Positions 1 to 8,337 of a stretch of 55,562 nt of DNA are shown piece by piece. Below the pieces are notes generated by a model. The model was not told where the DNA came from. It saw only the letters and a program-made list of their open reading frames with translations, and searched no databases. The stretch is from Nitrospiraceae bacterium (GTDB lineage Bacteria > Nitrospirota > Nitrospiria > Nitrospirales > Nitrospiraceae). The translations under genes were made by a program, and so were the position numbers. Location: contig JABFSG010000022.1 in NCBI GenBank assembly GCA_013140715.1, positions 1-55,562 on the forward strand, in the 5' to 3' direction. Every line of letters starts with the position of its first letter. Positions within the stretch are counted from its first letter, which is position 1.

Positions 1-86
1 CCTCTACCCCGAGCCGTACGTTACCCCCGATCATCCCTCTACCCCAAGCCTTACCCCGCCCCGCCGTCCCTATATCCCTTCATCCC
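1..86. repeat. C-rich heptamer-period array upstream of rfbB
   Basis: The C-rich leader of the window is a degenerate tandem array. The 15-mer CCTCTACCCCGAGCC at position 1 recurs with one change at 36, exactly 35 bases (5 x 7) away, and the intervening sequence also reads in sevens. It is probably one arm of a period-7 spacer whose other arm lies left of the window. The rfbB ribosome-binding site (GGAGG, about 87-91) follows directly. Confidence 0.6.
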
Positions 87-98
87 GGAGGATTCGCT

Positions 99-1172
99 GT
101 GCGAATCCTCGTAACCGGAGGCGCCGGGTTTATCGGCGCCAACTTTGTGTTGGACTGGCTGGCGCATCACAACGAGCCAGTCATCAATCTCGATAAACTC
201 ACCTACGCGGGCAATCTTGAGAATCTTGCCGGTTTGCAGGGCGATGAACGGCATATCTTCGTGCGTGGAGACATCGGAGAGACTGCACTGGTCGATAGAC
301 TGCTGGCCGAGCACCATCCTCGTGCCGTCATCAATTTTGCCGCTGAGAGCCATGTCGATCGCTCCATCCACGGTCCTGGTGAATTTATCCAGACCAACAT
401 CGTCGGTACTTTTCATCTGTTGGAATCGGTACGCGCCTACTGGAACAAGCTGGAGGGTGAGGCCAAAAGCCACTTCCGTTTTCTGCATGTATCCACCGAT
501 GAAGTCTACGGTTCGTTGCGGAAAGATGATCCAGCCTTCAAAGAAACAAATCGATATGAGCCCAATAGCCCCTATTCGGCCAGCAAGGCTGCCAGCGATC
601 ACTTGGTGCGTGCCTATCACCACACCTATGGTCTGCCAGTGCTCACGACTAACTGCTCCAACAACTACGGTCCCTACCAGTTCCCGGAAAAGCTGATTCC
701 GCTCGTCATCCACAACGCGTTGACAGGGAAACCGCTGCCTATCTATGGTGATGGCCAGCAGATCCGAGACTGGCTCTATGTCAAAGACCACTGTAGCGCC
801 ATCCGCCTGGTACTCGAAGCCGGACGGGTAGGGGCGGTCTACAACATCGGAGGCTGCAACGAAAAACCCAATATAGAAATCGTCCACACTGTGTGCGCGC
901 TGCTGGACGAACTCCGTCCACTTCCCACTTCCCACTCCCCACTCCCCACTTACCGCTCTTTAATCACATACGTCACCGACCGTCCAGGTCATGATCGTCG
1001 TTACGCCATTGATGCCGGCAAACTCGAACATGAGCTGGGTTGGAGACCTCAAGAAACCTTTGAAACAGGCATTCGCAAGACAGTAGCCTGGTATTTGGAG
1101 AACCAGGGTTGGGTCGCCAATGTTACCAGCGGCGCTTACCGCAATTGGGTCGAAAGGCAATATGGTAAGTAG
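99..1172 (+). CDS. rfbB: dTDP-glucose 4,6-dehydratase
   Basis: Second step of dTDP-L-rhamnose synthesis: NAD-dependent conversion of dTDP-glucose to dTDP-4-keto-6-deoxyglucose in the cytoplasm. The 357-residue protein opens with the Rossmann motif TGGAGFIG (residues 6-13), has the catalytic YxxxK pair (Y159, K163) and the conserved [11 protein letters not shown] block near the C-terminus. The GTG start follows a GGAGG site at a normal distance. Odd: residues 274-285 ([12 protein letters not shown]) are encoded by five perfect 7-base units (919-953) at a place where homologues have a short variable loop before the [14 protein letters not shown] block. The stop codon TAG lies inside the next period-7 array. 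First gene of a rhamnose/mannose nucleotide-sugar cluster. Confidence 0.95.
   Translation: MRILVTGGAGFIGANFVLDWLAHHNEPVINLDKLTYAGNLENLAGLQGDERHIFVRGDIGETALVDRLLAEHHPRAVINFAAESHVDRSIHGPGEFIQTNIVGTFHLLESVRAYWNKLEGEAKSHFRFLHVSTDEVYGSLRKDDPAFKETNRYEPNSPYSASKAASDHLVRAYHHTYGLPVLTTNCSNNYGPYQFPEKLIPLVIHNALTGKPLPIYGDGQQIRDWLYVKDHCSAIRLVLEAGRVGAVYNIGGCNEKPNIEIVHTVCALLDELRPLPTSHSPLPTYRSLITYVTDRPGHDRRYAIDAGKLEHELGWRPQETFETGIRKTVAWYLENQGWVANVTSGAYRNWVERQYGK
919..953. repeat. Period-7 array inside the rfbB coding sequence
   Basis: Five consecutive 7-base units: CACTTCC, CACTTCC, CACTCCC, CACTCCC, CACTTAC. They are read in the rfbB frame as residues 274-285. The same YACTNNC-type word makes up the right arm of the spacer arrays downstream of rfbB and rfbD, so this looks like the same repeat process acting inside a gene. 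Confidence 0.85.
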
Positions 1173-1339
1173 CAAGATGGTGAGTAGTGAGTGGCAAGTA
1201 GTTAGTGGAGAGTGGTCAGTTGGAAAACCTTGCACGTTGCCCATCTATTTCCCACTGCCTACTAGCCACTCGCAACTTCCTACTGACAACTTACCAGGCC
1301 CTGCAACTTGCCACTGGCTACCCCCTACTCACCACCGAG
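1165..1339. repeat. Period-7 inverted array between rfbB and rfbD
   Basis: Left arm (about 1165-1222) reads in sevens on GTGAGTA / GTGAGTG / GCAAGTA / GTTAGTG; the right arm (about 1250-1339) reads in sevens on the complementary CACTGCC / TACTAGC / CACTCGC words. The two arms could pair imperfectly over more than 50 bases. The rfbB stop codon (1170-1172) lies in the left arm; the right arm runs up to the rfbD start. Confidence 0.8.
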
Positions 1340-1340
1340 T

Positions 1341-2234
1341 ATGAAGATTTTGCTCCTGGGGAAGAACGGGCAGGTTGGCTTTGAGTTGCAGCGTGCGCTG
1401 GCTCCCTTGGGGGAAGTCTGTGCGGTGGACCAGCCTGAATGTGATTTAGCAGAGGCCTCTGCCATCCGAGAACTGGTGCGTTCGTTCAAACCGGACTTGA
1501 TCGTCAATCCCGCAGCCTATACCGCAGTGGACAAGGCAGAGTCCAATCAAGAGATGGCTCACGCACTTAATGCCGTTGCTCCCGGAGTACTCGGAGAAGA
1601 AGCAGCGAAACTTGGCGCATGGGTTATGCATTATTCCACCGACTATGTGTTCGATGGCATCAAGCCTGGCGCCTACACCGAAGATGACCCGACAAACCCG
1701 CAAAATGTCTATGGCCGCACCAAGCGAGCAGGCGAGATTGCACTCCAGCAAAGCGGGGCTCGACACTTGATCTTTCGCACGAGCTGGGTGGTTGGAGCGC
1801 ATGGTAGTAATTTTGCCAAAACCATCTTGCGATTGGCTGCGGAGCGAGAGGATTTGACCGTGGTGGCGGATCAGTATGGCGCGCCAACTTCTGCCGCCTT
1901 GCTGGCTGATGTAACCGCGCAGTTGGTTTGGCAGCGACAGCGTGCGGGGGGCGAAAGCTTCGGTTTTGGTTTGTATCACCTGGTGGCTGGTGGAGAGACC
2001 AACTGGTGCGACTATGCGAAGTTTGTTCTGTCGGAAGCTCTTGCCGCCGGTCAGCCGCTCAAGCTCTTACCGGATTCCATTCGTGCGATTACCTCTTCTG
2101 AATATCCCACGCCGGCTAAGCGTCCGGCCAATTCACGAATGGATACCAGCAAACTGCGCAGCACTTTTGGCTTGGAATTGCCCGACTGGAAAATCGGTGT
2201 CCGGCACATCCTTCAACAGATCTTGGGGAGGTAA
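1341..2234 (+). CDS. rfbD: dTDP-4-dehydrorhamnose reductase
   Basis: Last step of dTDP-L-rhamnose synthesis, NADPH-dependent reduction of the 4-keto group. The N-terminus MKILLLGKNGQVGFEL carries the GxxGxxG nucleotide-binding motif typical of RfbD, followed by the DLIVNPAAYTAVDKAE, STDYVFDG and YGRTK (catalytic YxxxK) blocks; the 297-residue length is normal. I chose the ATG at 1341 because the open frame upstream (from 1308) only translates repeat sequence. Stop TAA (2232-2234) lies at the edge of the following period-7 array. No rfbC (epimerase) gene lies between the rhamnose genes here, so that step must be encoded elsewhere. Confidence 0.95.
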   Translation: MKILLLGKNGQVGFELQRALAPLGEVCAVDQPECDLAEASAIRELVRSFKPDLIVNPAAYTAVDKAESNQEMAHALNAVAPGVLGEEAAKLGAWVMHYSTDYVFDGIKPGAYTEDDPTNPQNVYGRTKRAGEIALQQSGARHLIFRTSWVVGAHGSNFAKTILRLAAEREDLTVVADQYGAPTSAALLADVTAQLVWQRQRAGGESFGFGLYHLVAGGETNWCDYAKFVLSEALAAGQPLKLLPDSIRAITSSEYPTPAKRPANSRMDTSKLRSTFGLELPDWKIGVRHILQQILGR

Positions 2235-2306
2235 GTAGTGAGTGGTAAGTGGTGAGTAGGAAGTAGGTATCAAACTTTCAACTTACTACTCACTACTTAC
2301 CAGTAG
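2231..2306. repeat. Period-7 inverted array between rfbD and the four-helix-bundle gene
   Basis: Left arm GTAAGTA GTGAGTG GTAAGTG GTGAGTA GGAAGTA, a short turn near AACTTTC, then right arm AACTTAC TACTCAC TACTTAC. The arms are near-complementary and both keep a 7-base period. The beginning GTAAGTAGTGAG contains TAA, TAG and TGA in the three frames, and rfbD stops there. Confidence 0.85.
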
Positions 2307-2312
2307 CTAGCA

Positions 2313-2666
2313 ATGGGTAAACCACATGAACAACTGGAAGCGTGGAAGTTCGCGATGCAACTGGTCAAGGCTGTATATGAGCTCACGGCAGATTTTCCAG
2401 CGGAGGAACGTTATGGGCTTTCCCAACAAATGAGGCGAGCAGCCGTGTCTATACCGAGCAATATTGCCGAAGGCACAGGCCGCAATGGTGCAAAGGAGTT
2501 CTCGAATTTCATAGGAGTATCACGAGGCTCACTGGCTGAACTTGAAACCCAACTACAACTCGCAGTTATGCTCGGCTTCGCCGTGCCCGGCCACCCCGCA
2601 TTTGAATTGGCTAATGGCACCGGAAAGTTATTAACTGGTTTACACAAGAAATTGAGCACCACATGA
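2313..2666 (+). CDS. Four-helix-bundle protein (23S rRNA intervening-sequence family)
   Basis: A 117-residue protein with the family signature: [14 protein letters not shown] near the start, [21 protein letters not shown] in the middle and [16 protein letters not shown] later. The fold is a small four-helix bundle that forms oligomers; the biochemical role is not established. Members occur inside 23S rRNA intervening sequences and also, as here, as free genes in polysaccharide loci. Its stop codon overlaps the rfbA start (ATGA at 2663-2666), which suggests translational coupling. It sits between two period-7 arrays, so it may have arrived together with that spacer material. Confidence 0.85.
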   Translation: MGKPHEQLEAWKFAMQLVKAVYELTADFPAEERYGLSQQMRRAAVSIPSNIAEGTGRNGAKEFSNFIGVSRGSLAELETQLQLAVMLGFAVPGHPAFELANGTGKLLTGLHKKLSTT

Positions 2667-3595
2667 CTCCACTCACTACTTCCCACTCACTACTTCCTAA
2701 GGGCTACTCCCCTCTCACCAGAAAAGGCATTATCCTCGCGGGAGGATCTGGGACCAGACTGCACCCGGCCACATTGGCTATCAGCAAACAGCTGCTGCCT
2801 GTGTTCGACAAGCCGATGATCTATTACCCGCTCAGCACCCTGATGTTGGCTGGGATCCGTGATGTCCTCATTATTTCCACGCCCCAGGACACCCCGCGTT
2901 TTCAGCAACTCCTCGGTAGTGGTGAGCAATGGGGCTTGAATCTACAATATGCCGTGCAGCCCTCGCCTGATGGTCTAGCCCAAGCATTTCTCATCGGCGA
3001 ATCGTTCATTGGAGACGATCTTTCCGCCCTGGTGCTGGGCGACAACATCTTTTACGGCCACGATTTCCACGACTTGTTGCGCAATGCCATGTCCCGCACC
3101 CAAGGCGGGACCGTGTTTGCCTACCACGTGCAGGATCCTCAGCGTTATGGTGTTGCCGAATTCGACTCAAATGGCAAGGTGCTGTCGCTGGAAGAAAAGC
3201 CCAAACAGCCAAAATCCAACTATGCCGTGACCGGTCTCTATTTCTACGATCGGCAAGTCATTGATCTGACCAAAAGCCTCAAACCCTCGAGTCGTGGTGA
3301 ATTGGAAATTACCGATCTCAATCGGCTGTATCTTGAACGGGACTTGCTCAATGTCGAAGTCATGGGCCGAGGCTATGCTTGGCTGGATACTGGCACGCAT
3401 GAATCGCTGCTCGAAGCCAGCCAATTCATTGCCACGTTGGAAAACCGGCAAGGCTTGAAGGTGGCATGTCCGGAAGAAATCGCCTACAGGTTAAAGTGGA
3501 TCGATGCTGCCCAACTGGAAAAGCTCGCACAGCCCTTGATCAAGAATGGTTACGGCCAATACCTGCTGCGGGTGCTCAAAGAAAAAGTATTTTAA
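2663..3595 (+). CDS. rfbA: Glucose-1-phosphate thymidylyltransferase
   Basis: Makes dTDP-glucose from dTTP and glucose-1-phosphate, the entry to the rhamnose pathway used by RfbB and RfbD. The nucleotidyltransferase signature [14 protein letters not shown] is followed by [33 protein letters not shown] and [20 protein letters not shown], giving a near-complete family match. The 310-residue length includes an extra N-terminal segment of about 19 residues ([19 protein letters not shown]) encoded by a period-7 array; normal homologues begin just before the RKGIILAGG block. No alternative start is visible closer to that block, so the repeat-encoded start at 2663, overlapping the upstream stop, appears to be used. 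Confidence 0.93.
   Translation: MTPLTTSHSLLPKGYSPLTRKGIILAGGSGTRLHPATLAISKQLLPVFDKPMIYYPLSTLMLAGIRDVLIISTPQDTPRFQQLLGSGEQWGLNLQYAVQPSPDGLAQAFLIGESFIGDDLSALVLGDNIFYGHDFHDLLRNAMSRTQGGTVFAYHVQDPQRYGVAEFDSNGKVLSLEEKPKQPKSNYAVTGLYFYDRQVIDLTKSLKPSSRGELEITDLNRLYLERDLLNVEVMGRGYAWLDTGTHESLLEASQFIATLENRQGLKVACPEEIAYRLKWIDAAQLEKLAQPLIKNGYGQYLLRVLKEKVF
2669..2710. repeat. Period-7 array encoding the rfbA N-terminus
   Basis: Units CCACTCA, CTACTTC, CCACTCA, CTACTTC, CTAAGGG, CTACTCC in register. Only the YACT-type (right) arm is present; no complementary left arm is seen in the preceding gene. It begins a few bases after the rfbA start codon and is translated. Confidence 0.75.
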
Positions 3596-3675
3596 CGAGG
3601 CTCAAGGGGTGAGCAGTTTTTTGTAGGCAGTTTAGGCAGTGTCGGTTAGGATAGCCAGGCGAAACGTAGAGAGAC

Positions 3676-3782
3676 GGTTTATCTGGTTTATTTCGTTTGT
3701 TTTGTTCATCTGGTTGGCCTAGTTCAACTAACCAACGAGATAAACCAAACAAGCCAAACAAACCGAATAAACCAGACGAACG
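3676..3782. repeat. Period-9 inverted array upstream of the KdsC-like gene
   Basis: Left arm units GGTTTATCT, GGTTTATTT, CGTTTGTTT, TGTTCATCT, GGTTGGCCT; centre AGTTCAACT; right arm AACCAACGA, GATAAACCA, AACAAGCCA, AACAAACCG, AATAAACCA. Every unit is nine bases. The arms are complementary in general pattern, giving a potential hairpin of about 50 bp. The KdsC-like start codon lies six bases after it, with no clear Shine-Dalgarno sequence. Confidence 0.85.
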
Positions 3783-3787
3783 ATCCC

Positions 3788-4357
3788 ATGGCCCGACGAG
3801 CAGCAACTAAGAAAACAGCTCGACCCAGGAAAGTAGCACGCAAGCTGCTTAATCGGATTCGTCTGTTTGCCACTGACGTCGATGGAGTCTTAACCGATGC
3901 CGGGATGTACTATGCCGAGTCGGGCGATGAGTGGAAGAAGTTCAACACGCGAGACGGCATGGGCATCAAGCTCTTGCAGAGGGCAGGCATCGTCACGGCC
4001 ATTGTCACGCAGGAACGGACAAAACTCGTGGCGCGGCGCGCCGAGAAGCTCGCGATTCCTGAGTTGCATCAAGGGGTGATGGATAAGCTGCCGTGTGTGC
4101 GTGAGATGGCAGCGCGCCATGGGTTTACGCTCGACCAGGTTGCCTATATCGGGGACGACATCAACGACCTTGAAACACTGAAAGCCGTGGGATTTTCTGC
4201 CAGCCCGGCCGACGGGATGCCCCTAATCGCTGCGGCGGTCGACTATGTCTGTCAGAAGAAGGGCGGGGAGGGGGCAGTCCGTGAAATCGTCGAGATGATT
4301 CTGGACGCGCAAGGGCGAAGTTCAAAATTTCAAGTGCCTGATAACGCTCGTAGGTAG
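3788..4357 (+). CDS. KdsC-like HAD phosphatase
   Basis: HAD-superfamily phosphatase of the KdsC (3-deoxy-D-manno-octulosonate 8-phosphate phosphatase) type. The catalytic DxD sits in FATDVDGVLTD (D30, D32), with the family blocks KKFNTRDGMGIKLL, VTQERTKLVARRAEKL and the metal-binding YIGDDINDLETL; total 189 residues, slightly longer than usual. The first 25 residues are rich in Lys and Arg (MARRAATKKTARPRK...), a basic extension absent from most KdsC proteins. It follows a period-9 array and shows no convincing ribosome-binding site. Its position among nucleotide-sugar genes fits KDO production for lipopolysaccharide, but other sugar-phosphate substrates are possible. Confidence 0.85.
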   Translation: MARRAATKKTARPRKVARKLLNRIRLFATDVDGVLTDAGMYYAESGDEWKKFNTRDGMGIKLLQRAGIVTAIVTQERTKLVARRAEKLAIPELHQGVMDKLPCVREMAARHGFTLDQVAYIGDDINDLETLKAVGFSASPADGMPLIAAAVDYVCQKKGGEGAVREIVEMILDAQGRSSKFQVPDNARR

Positions 4358-4369
4358 GAGAATCAGTCT

Positions 4370-5848
4370 ATGGCTTCTCTCAAACCTCGAACCTCAAACC
4401 TCAAGCTGCATAACCATCTTTACCCCGTGATCATGGCGGGCGGCAGCGGCACCAGGTTTTGGCCGCTCAGCCGGCAGCTGTTTCCCAAGCAGCTGTTGCG
4501 GATCATGGGAGATGAAACGTTGATTCAGCAGACCCTACGCCGCGTGGTTACTGCTTCGGCGCCTGAGCGGGTGATGATTTCCACGAATCCGGCCCAAGCA
4601 GAGTCCATTCGTGTCCAGCTAAGCGAATGGAAAGACGCGCTCAGAGATAATTTCGTGCTTGAGCCGGAAGGGCGTAATACCGCTCCGGCTATCGCTTTGG
4701 TCGCGTTAGAACTCGTCCGTCGGGATCCGGATGCCATCATGCTGGTTCTGCCTGCCGATCATATTGTAAAGGGTCAGCGCGATTTCGATGCGGCAGTATC
4801 GCTGGCTGCGAACCTTGCATTACAAGGCCTATTGGTCACGTTCGGTATTCAGCCGATTCGCCCTGAAACAGGGTATGGCTACATCAAGCCGAACCGGAAG
4901 ACCGTCCTGGCCACACGGGGCAAGCTTAAAGGCCATCCAGTGGCTCGCTTTGTCGAGAAACCGAATGAGGCCAAAGCGGCGCAATATCTCAAGGCGGGCG
5001 ACTATTATTGGAACAGCGGAATGTTTGTCTGGCGTGCCGCAACGATTCTTGATGAAATTCGTCGTCACCAAGCAGTTCTCTATCGTGGGATCGAGCATAT
5101 CAGCCGGCTGATGCAGCAGGGTGCATCGCGATCCGCGATCGATGACGAATATCGAAAATTGCCTTCGGTATCGATCGATACTGGAGTGATGGAGAAGTCC
5201 ACGAAATCCGCGATGGTGCCTGTGTCTTTTCAATGGTCTGACGTCGGGAGTTGGGGGAGTCTGGATGAAGTCGCGTCGAAGAATAAGGCCGGCAATGTCG
5301 TGGTCGGTCGCGTGGTCGATCTCGGAAGCCGACGATCGATCATCTACGGAGATCGACGAGTAGTGGCCACAATCGGTCTGACGGACATGGTGGTCGTGGA
5401 TACGCCGGACGCCACGTTAGTCTGTCCTAAATCCCGCGCGCAAGATGTGAAACAATTGGTCGAAGTTCTGAAACAGCAGAAAGCGCCGGAGTATCTTGAG
5501 CACATGACTGTCCAGCGGCCCTGGGGCTCCTATACCATTCTCGAAGAAGGACTCGGCTACAAGGTAAAGCGTGTGACGGTGAATCCCGGTGGGCGGTTGT
5601 CTTTACAGATGCACCACAAACGCAGCGAGCACTGGGTCGTGATTGCTGGAACGGCGCGCGTGACCAGGGGAGAAGAAGTCTTCGATCTCAAGATCGGCCA
5701 TAGCACAGAAATTCCTGTCGAGACCCGTCATCGGCTGGAAAATCATGGTCAGGAGATCCTGCATATCATCGAAGTGCAAAATGGGCCCTATCTTGGGGAA
5801 GACGACATTGTGCGGTTTCAGGACGACTATGGGAGAACGAAGACTTGA
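4370..5848 (+). CDS. manC: Mannose-1-phosphate guanylyltransferase / mannose-6-phosphate isomerase
   Basis: Bifunctional type II enzyme linking fructose-6-phosphate to GDP-mannose. The guanylyltransferase part has MAGGSGTRFWPLSR (residues 22-35), FPKQLL, EPEGRNTAPAIAL, LPADH and FVEKPN; the C-terminal cupin (about 375-492) has RPWGSY, LSLQMHHKRSEHWVV and ENHGQEILHIIEVQNG, the metal-site blocks of the isomerase. Length 492 is normal for the fusion. The first ~18 residues are encoded by CTCAAAC-type 7-base units (4374-4408), so the true start could be later, but no good internal start precedes the AGGSGTR block except the Met at residue 22. Followed by a phosphomannomutase gene, completing the GDP-mannose route. 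Confidence 0.95.
   Translation: MASLKPRTSNLKLHNHLYPVIMAGGSGTRFWPLSRQLFPKQLLRIMGDETLIQQTLRRVVTASAPERVMISTNPAQAESIRVQLSEWKDALRDNFVLEPEGRNTAPAIALVALELVRRDPDAIMLVLPADHIVKGQRDFDAAVSLAANLALQGLLVTFGIQPIRPETGYGYIKPNRKTVLATRGKLKGHPVARFVEKPNEAKAAQYLKAGDYYWNSGMFVWRAATILDEIRRHQAVLYRGIEHISRLMQQGASRSAIDDEYRKLPSVSIDTGVMEKSTKSAMVPVSFQWSDVGSWGSLDEVASKNKAGNVVVGRVVDLGSRRSIIYGDRRVVATIGLTDMVVVDTPDATLVCPKSRAQDVKQLVEVLKQQKAPEYLEHMTVQRPWGSYTILEEGLGYKVKRVTVNPGGRLSLQMHHKRSEHWVVIAGTARVTRGEEVFDLKIGHSTEIPVETRHRLENHGQEILHIIEVQNGPYLGEDDIVRFQDDYGRTKT
4374..4408. repeat. Period-7 array at the manC N-terminus
   Basis: Reads in sevens: TCTCTCA, AACCTCG, AACCTCA, AACCTCA, AGCTGCA. The unit differs from that of the rfb spacers while the period is the same. 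A possible partner arm around 4315-4335 (GAAGTTC AAAATTT CAAGTGC) is weak. Confidence 0.65.
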
Positions 5849-5865
5849 GTATCATAACGTCATCA

Positions 5866-5934
5866 TGACGTCTTTACAGTCGTCAAATCGACCCTTCACG
5901 ACCTTCAGTCTAATAACCTTCAGCCTTTCTACCT
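5866..5934. repeat. Period-7 array between manC and the phosphomannomutase gene
   Basis: CTTCAG words spaced in sevens (ACCCTTC ACGACCT TCAGTCT AATAACC TTCAGCC) after an ACGTCATCATGACGT palindrome near 5868-5875. Only one orientation is clear. The unit (TTCAGYC) is the same word as in the array at 9363-9439. Confidence 0.55.
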
Positions 5935-5946
5935 GAGCGAGGAACC

Positions 5947-7356
5947 ATGGGACTTTTTCGTGAATACGATCTACGCGGCATTGTCGGGCAGGAACTGACC
6001 GAGCCGATTGCCGAGCTGGTCGGTCGCGCCTATTGTACCTATGTGAAAGATCGTGGGGTCAAGACGATCTCGGTCGGTCGAGATGGCCGGCTGAGTTCGC
6101 CAGGACTCTACAAATCGCTTGTGCGGGGGCTCCTCGCCGGTGGATTGAACGTCGTGGACATCGGTATTTGCCCCTCACCGCTGGTGTATTTCTCCCTGTT
6201 TCAGTTGCCGGTTGACGGCGGCATTATGATCACAGGCAGCCACAATGCGGCTGAATATAATGGATTTAAGATTTGCATCGGGAAAGAGGCGATCCATGGA
6301 GAGGAGATCCAGGCGCTTCGCGCGGTGATGGAGGCAGGCTCGTTTGTCTCCGGAGCAGGGCAGTTATCGGAGCATCCCATCATTCCCGACTATCTCGCCT
6401 ACATCAAGAAGAGCTTCGCTCACGTCAATGCTCAGCGCTTGCATGTGGTCATCGATTGCGGAAACGGTGTCGCTGCTTTGGTGGCCCAACAGGCCTTGGA
6501 ATTCTTGGGCTGTCGCGTGACCGGGCTCTATTGCGATCTCGACGGGAGATTCCCCAACCATCATCCCGATCCCACAGTTTTGGAGAATCTCGACGATCTC
6601 GTTCAGGCCGTCAAACAACACAAAGCCGACGTCGGGATCGGTTACGATGGGGATGCCGATCGCATCGGGGCCATCGATGAGCAGGGGAATGTCTTATGGG
6701 GCGATCGCCTGCTGGTGATTTACGCGCGCGATATTCTGGAGGCCAAGCCAGGGAGTACGATCATCTCAGAAGTCAAATCGTCGCAAAGCCTCTATGACGA
6801 TATTGCAAAACGAGGGGGGCGACCGATCATGTGGAAAACCGGTCACTCTTTGATTAAGACGAAGATGAAGAGCGAGCAGGCTGTCTTGGCAGGCGAGATG
6901 TCCGGGCACATGTTTTTTGCCGATCGGTACTTTGGGTATGACGATGCAGTTTATGCTTCGTGCCGGCTCGTGGAGATTCTAGCTAAAACCACTCATCCAC
7001 TCTCTTCGTTGGTGGCGGATCTTCCACAGACGTCTGTGACTCCGGAAATTCGGGTTGACGTGTCCGACTCGATTAAGTTTGAGTTGGTCAGGCATGTGCA
7101 GGATCGATTGGCAGGTTGTGCGAAAACCCGCAAGGAGCTTGGTCCAGCCAAGCTGGTGATTCGTGACCTCGTCACCATCGATGGGGTGCGGGCCATTTTC
7201 AACGATGGATGGGGTCTGATCCGGGCCTCGAATACCCAGCCCGCGTTAGTATTGCGGTTTGAAGCCACATCGCCGGAGCGTTTGGGCGCCATCCGCTCAG
7301 TCATCGAAGCCGAACTGACTGAAGCCCAACGGGCTCTCATCGCACGTCGTTCGTGA
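5947..7356 (+). CDS. Phosphomannomutase/phosphoglucomutase
   Basis: Alpha-D-phosphohexomutase of the AlgC (PMM/PGM) type interconverting hexose 6- and 1-phosphates; here it most likely supplies mannose-1-phosphate for ManC and glucose-1-phosphate for RfbA. The protein begins FREYDLRGIVG, has the phosphoserine loop ITGSHNAAEYNG (S98), the metal-binding loop DGDADR (D234, D236, D238) and the C-terminal phosphate-binding segment around DGWGLIRASNTQPALVLRFEA. The 469-residue length is normal. A good GAGGAACC site precedes the ATG. It ends the sugar-nucleotide cluster and is followed by a period-9 array. Confidence 0.94.
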   Translation: MGLFREYDLRGIVGQELTEPIAELVGRAYCTYVKDRGVKTISVGRDGRLSSPGLYKSLVRGLLAGGLNVVDIGICPSPLVYFSLFQLPVDGGIMITGSHNAAEYNGFKICIGKEAIHGEEIQALRAVMEAGSFVSGAGQLSEHPIIPDYLAYIKKSFAHVNAQRLHVVIDCGNGVAALVAQQALEFLGCRVTGLYCDLDGRFPNHHPDPTVLENLDDLVQAVKQHKADVGIGYDGDADRIGAIDEQGNVLWGDRLLVIYARDILEAKPGSTIISEVKSSQSLYDDIAKRGGRPIMWKTGHSLIKTKMKSEQAVLAGEMSGHMFFADRYFGYDDAVYASCRLVEILAKTTHPLSSLVADLPQTSVTPEIRVDVSDSIKFELVRHVQDRLAGCAKTRKELGPAKLVIRDLVTIDGVRAIFNDGWGLIRASNTQPALVLRFEATSPERLGAIRSVIEAELTEAQRALIARRS

Positions 7357-7372
7357 GGTGCGAGAAACAGAT

Positions 7373-7480
7373 TGTTTCTCTTGTTCATTTGGTTTGTCTC
7401 GTTTGTTTGGTCGAATCGGACTAAGCAGAAAAACCAGAGAAACCAGAGAAACCAGATAAACAAAACACACCAGATGAACC
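7373..7480. repeat. Period-9 inverted array after the phosphomannomutase gene
   Basis: Left arm of GTTTGTYTB-type nonamers (TTGTTCATTTGGTTTGTC...), centre near GGTCGAATCGGACTAAGC, right arm of repeated AAACCAGAG / AAACCAGAT units. It occupies the whole spacer before the DUF3108 gene. Confidence 0.85.
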
Positions 7481-7502
7481 CGCCTTGCCTGTCCTCCCTT
7501 TC

Positions 7503-8282
7503 ATGAATCCAATCTTCCTTTCCCTCGTCCTGGTGAGCGCTGCCGTTTGGGATGTGCAGGATACGGTGGCGCTTGCAGCTGAGGCGACTCACAAACAGGC
7601 TATCCAGCCTGGCGAGCAGCTGACCTACGATATTTCCTGGGCGTTTATCACAGCCGGCACAGCCGTCATGGCTGTGCATGACGCCGGCACGGACGGAGAC
7701 CTATCCCAGGTGAAACTGCTCACCACGGCACAGTCGAGGCCTGCGATCACCAAATTCTTTCCCGTCGATAACCGTGTCGAGTCGCTTCTGGATCTCACCA
7801 CACTTTTCCCTGAGCATTTGACCTTCAGGCGGCGAGAAGGGAAGAAAAAAGAAGATATCGAGTATGCCTTCCATCAGAAAGAGGGGACGGTGACGGTCCT
7901 CAAAGGTGGGCTGACCGAAACATTGGATATGCCGACAGGCACCCAAGACGTCATCTCCTGTCTCTATTATGCACGCAGCGAATTATCGCTCCAGCCTGGA
8001 TCATCCCTGACAATGAACGTCTATCACGATAAGAAAAACCGCAAGGTGGAGGCGCGTGTTGAGGAAATTGAGACGATCGACGGACCGTGGGGGGAGGTTG
8101 AAACTGCTCGTGTCTTGGTCATCATGCCGTTTCAAGGTCTCTTCCTCAACCAGGGCAATATCCGCGTGTGGTTTACCAACGATGAGCGGCGTATTCCAGT
8201 TCGCATGAAGGCTAAAGTCATCATCGGGTCGATTGTGGCCGATCTTGTCGACGGATGGCAGGCCTCATCGCCCACGCAATGA
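7503..8282 (+). CDS. DUF3108 domain protein, exported
   Basis: Predicted periplasmic protein of the DUF3108 family, function unknown. The start at 7503 gives a hydrophobic signal peptide (MNPIFLSLVLVSAAVWDV...) and a 259-residue protein; a TTG at 7485 in the same frame is an alternative. Family features visible: PGEQLTYDISWAFITAGTAVM near the mature N-terminus, a central block QDVISCLYYARS and the closing VWFTNDERRIPVRMKAKVIIGSIVADL, which is typical of DUF3108 C-termini. The family is often found near lipopolysaccharide or outer-membrane genes, which fits the sugar-nucleotide cluster upstream; this is context, not proof of role. Confidence 0.85.
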   Translation: MNPIFLSLVLVSAAVWDVQDTVALAAEATHKQAIQPGEQLTYDISWAFITAGTAVMAVHDAGTDGDLSQVKLLTTAQSRPAITKFFPVDNRVESLLDLTTLFPEHLTFRRREGKKKEDIEYAFHQKEGTVTVLKGGLTETLDMPTGTQDVISCLYYARSELSLQPGSSLTMNVYHDKKNRKVEARVEEIETIDGPWGEVETARVLVIMPFQGLFLNQGNIRVWFTNDERRIPVRMKAKVIIGSIVADLVDGWQASSPTQ

Positions 8283-8337
8283 GGGAACGAGCCTTTCGTT
8301 GCCCGCCTTCTCCAAAACGGTTATACTCGCCTCTACC

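Noticed and set aside
51-935. 294-codon open frame on the minus strand opposite rfbB
   Set aside because: Mirror of rfbB codons; no family similarity, and rfbB is certain.
3676-3782. Nonamer arrays considered as a CRISPR array
   Set aside because: Units of nine bases without unique spacers, in inverted arms; no cas genes in the window.
8233-8337. Longer fbp start at 8233
   Set aside because: Overlaps the end of the DUF3108 gene and adds 35 residues without family similarity.
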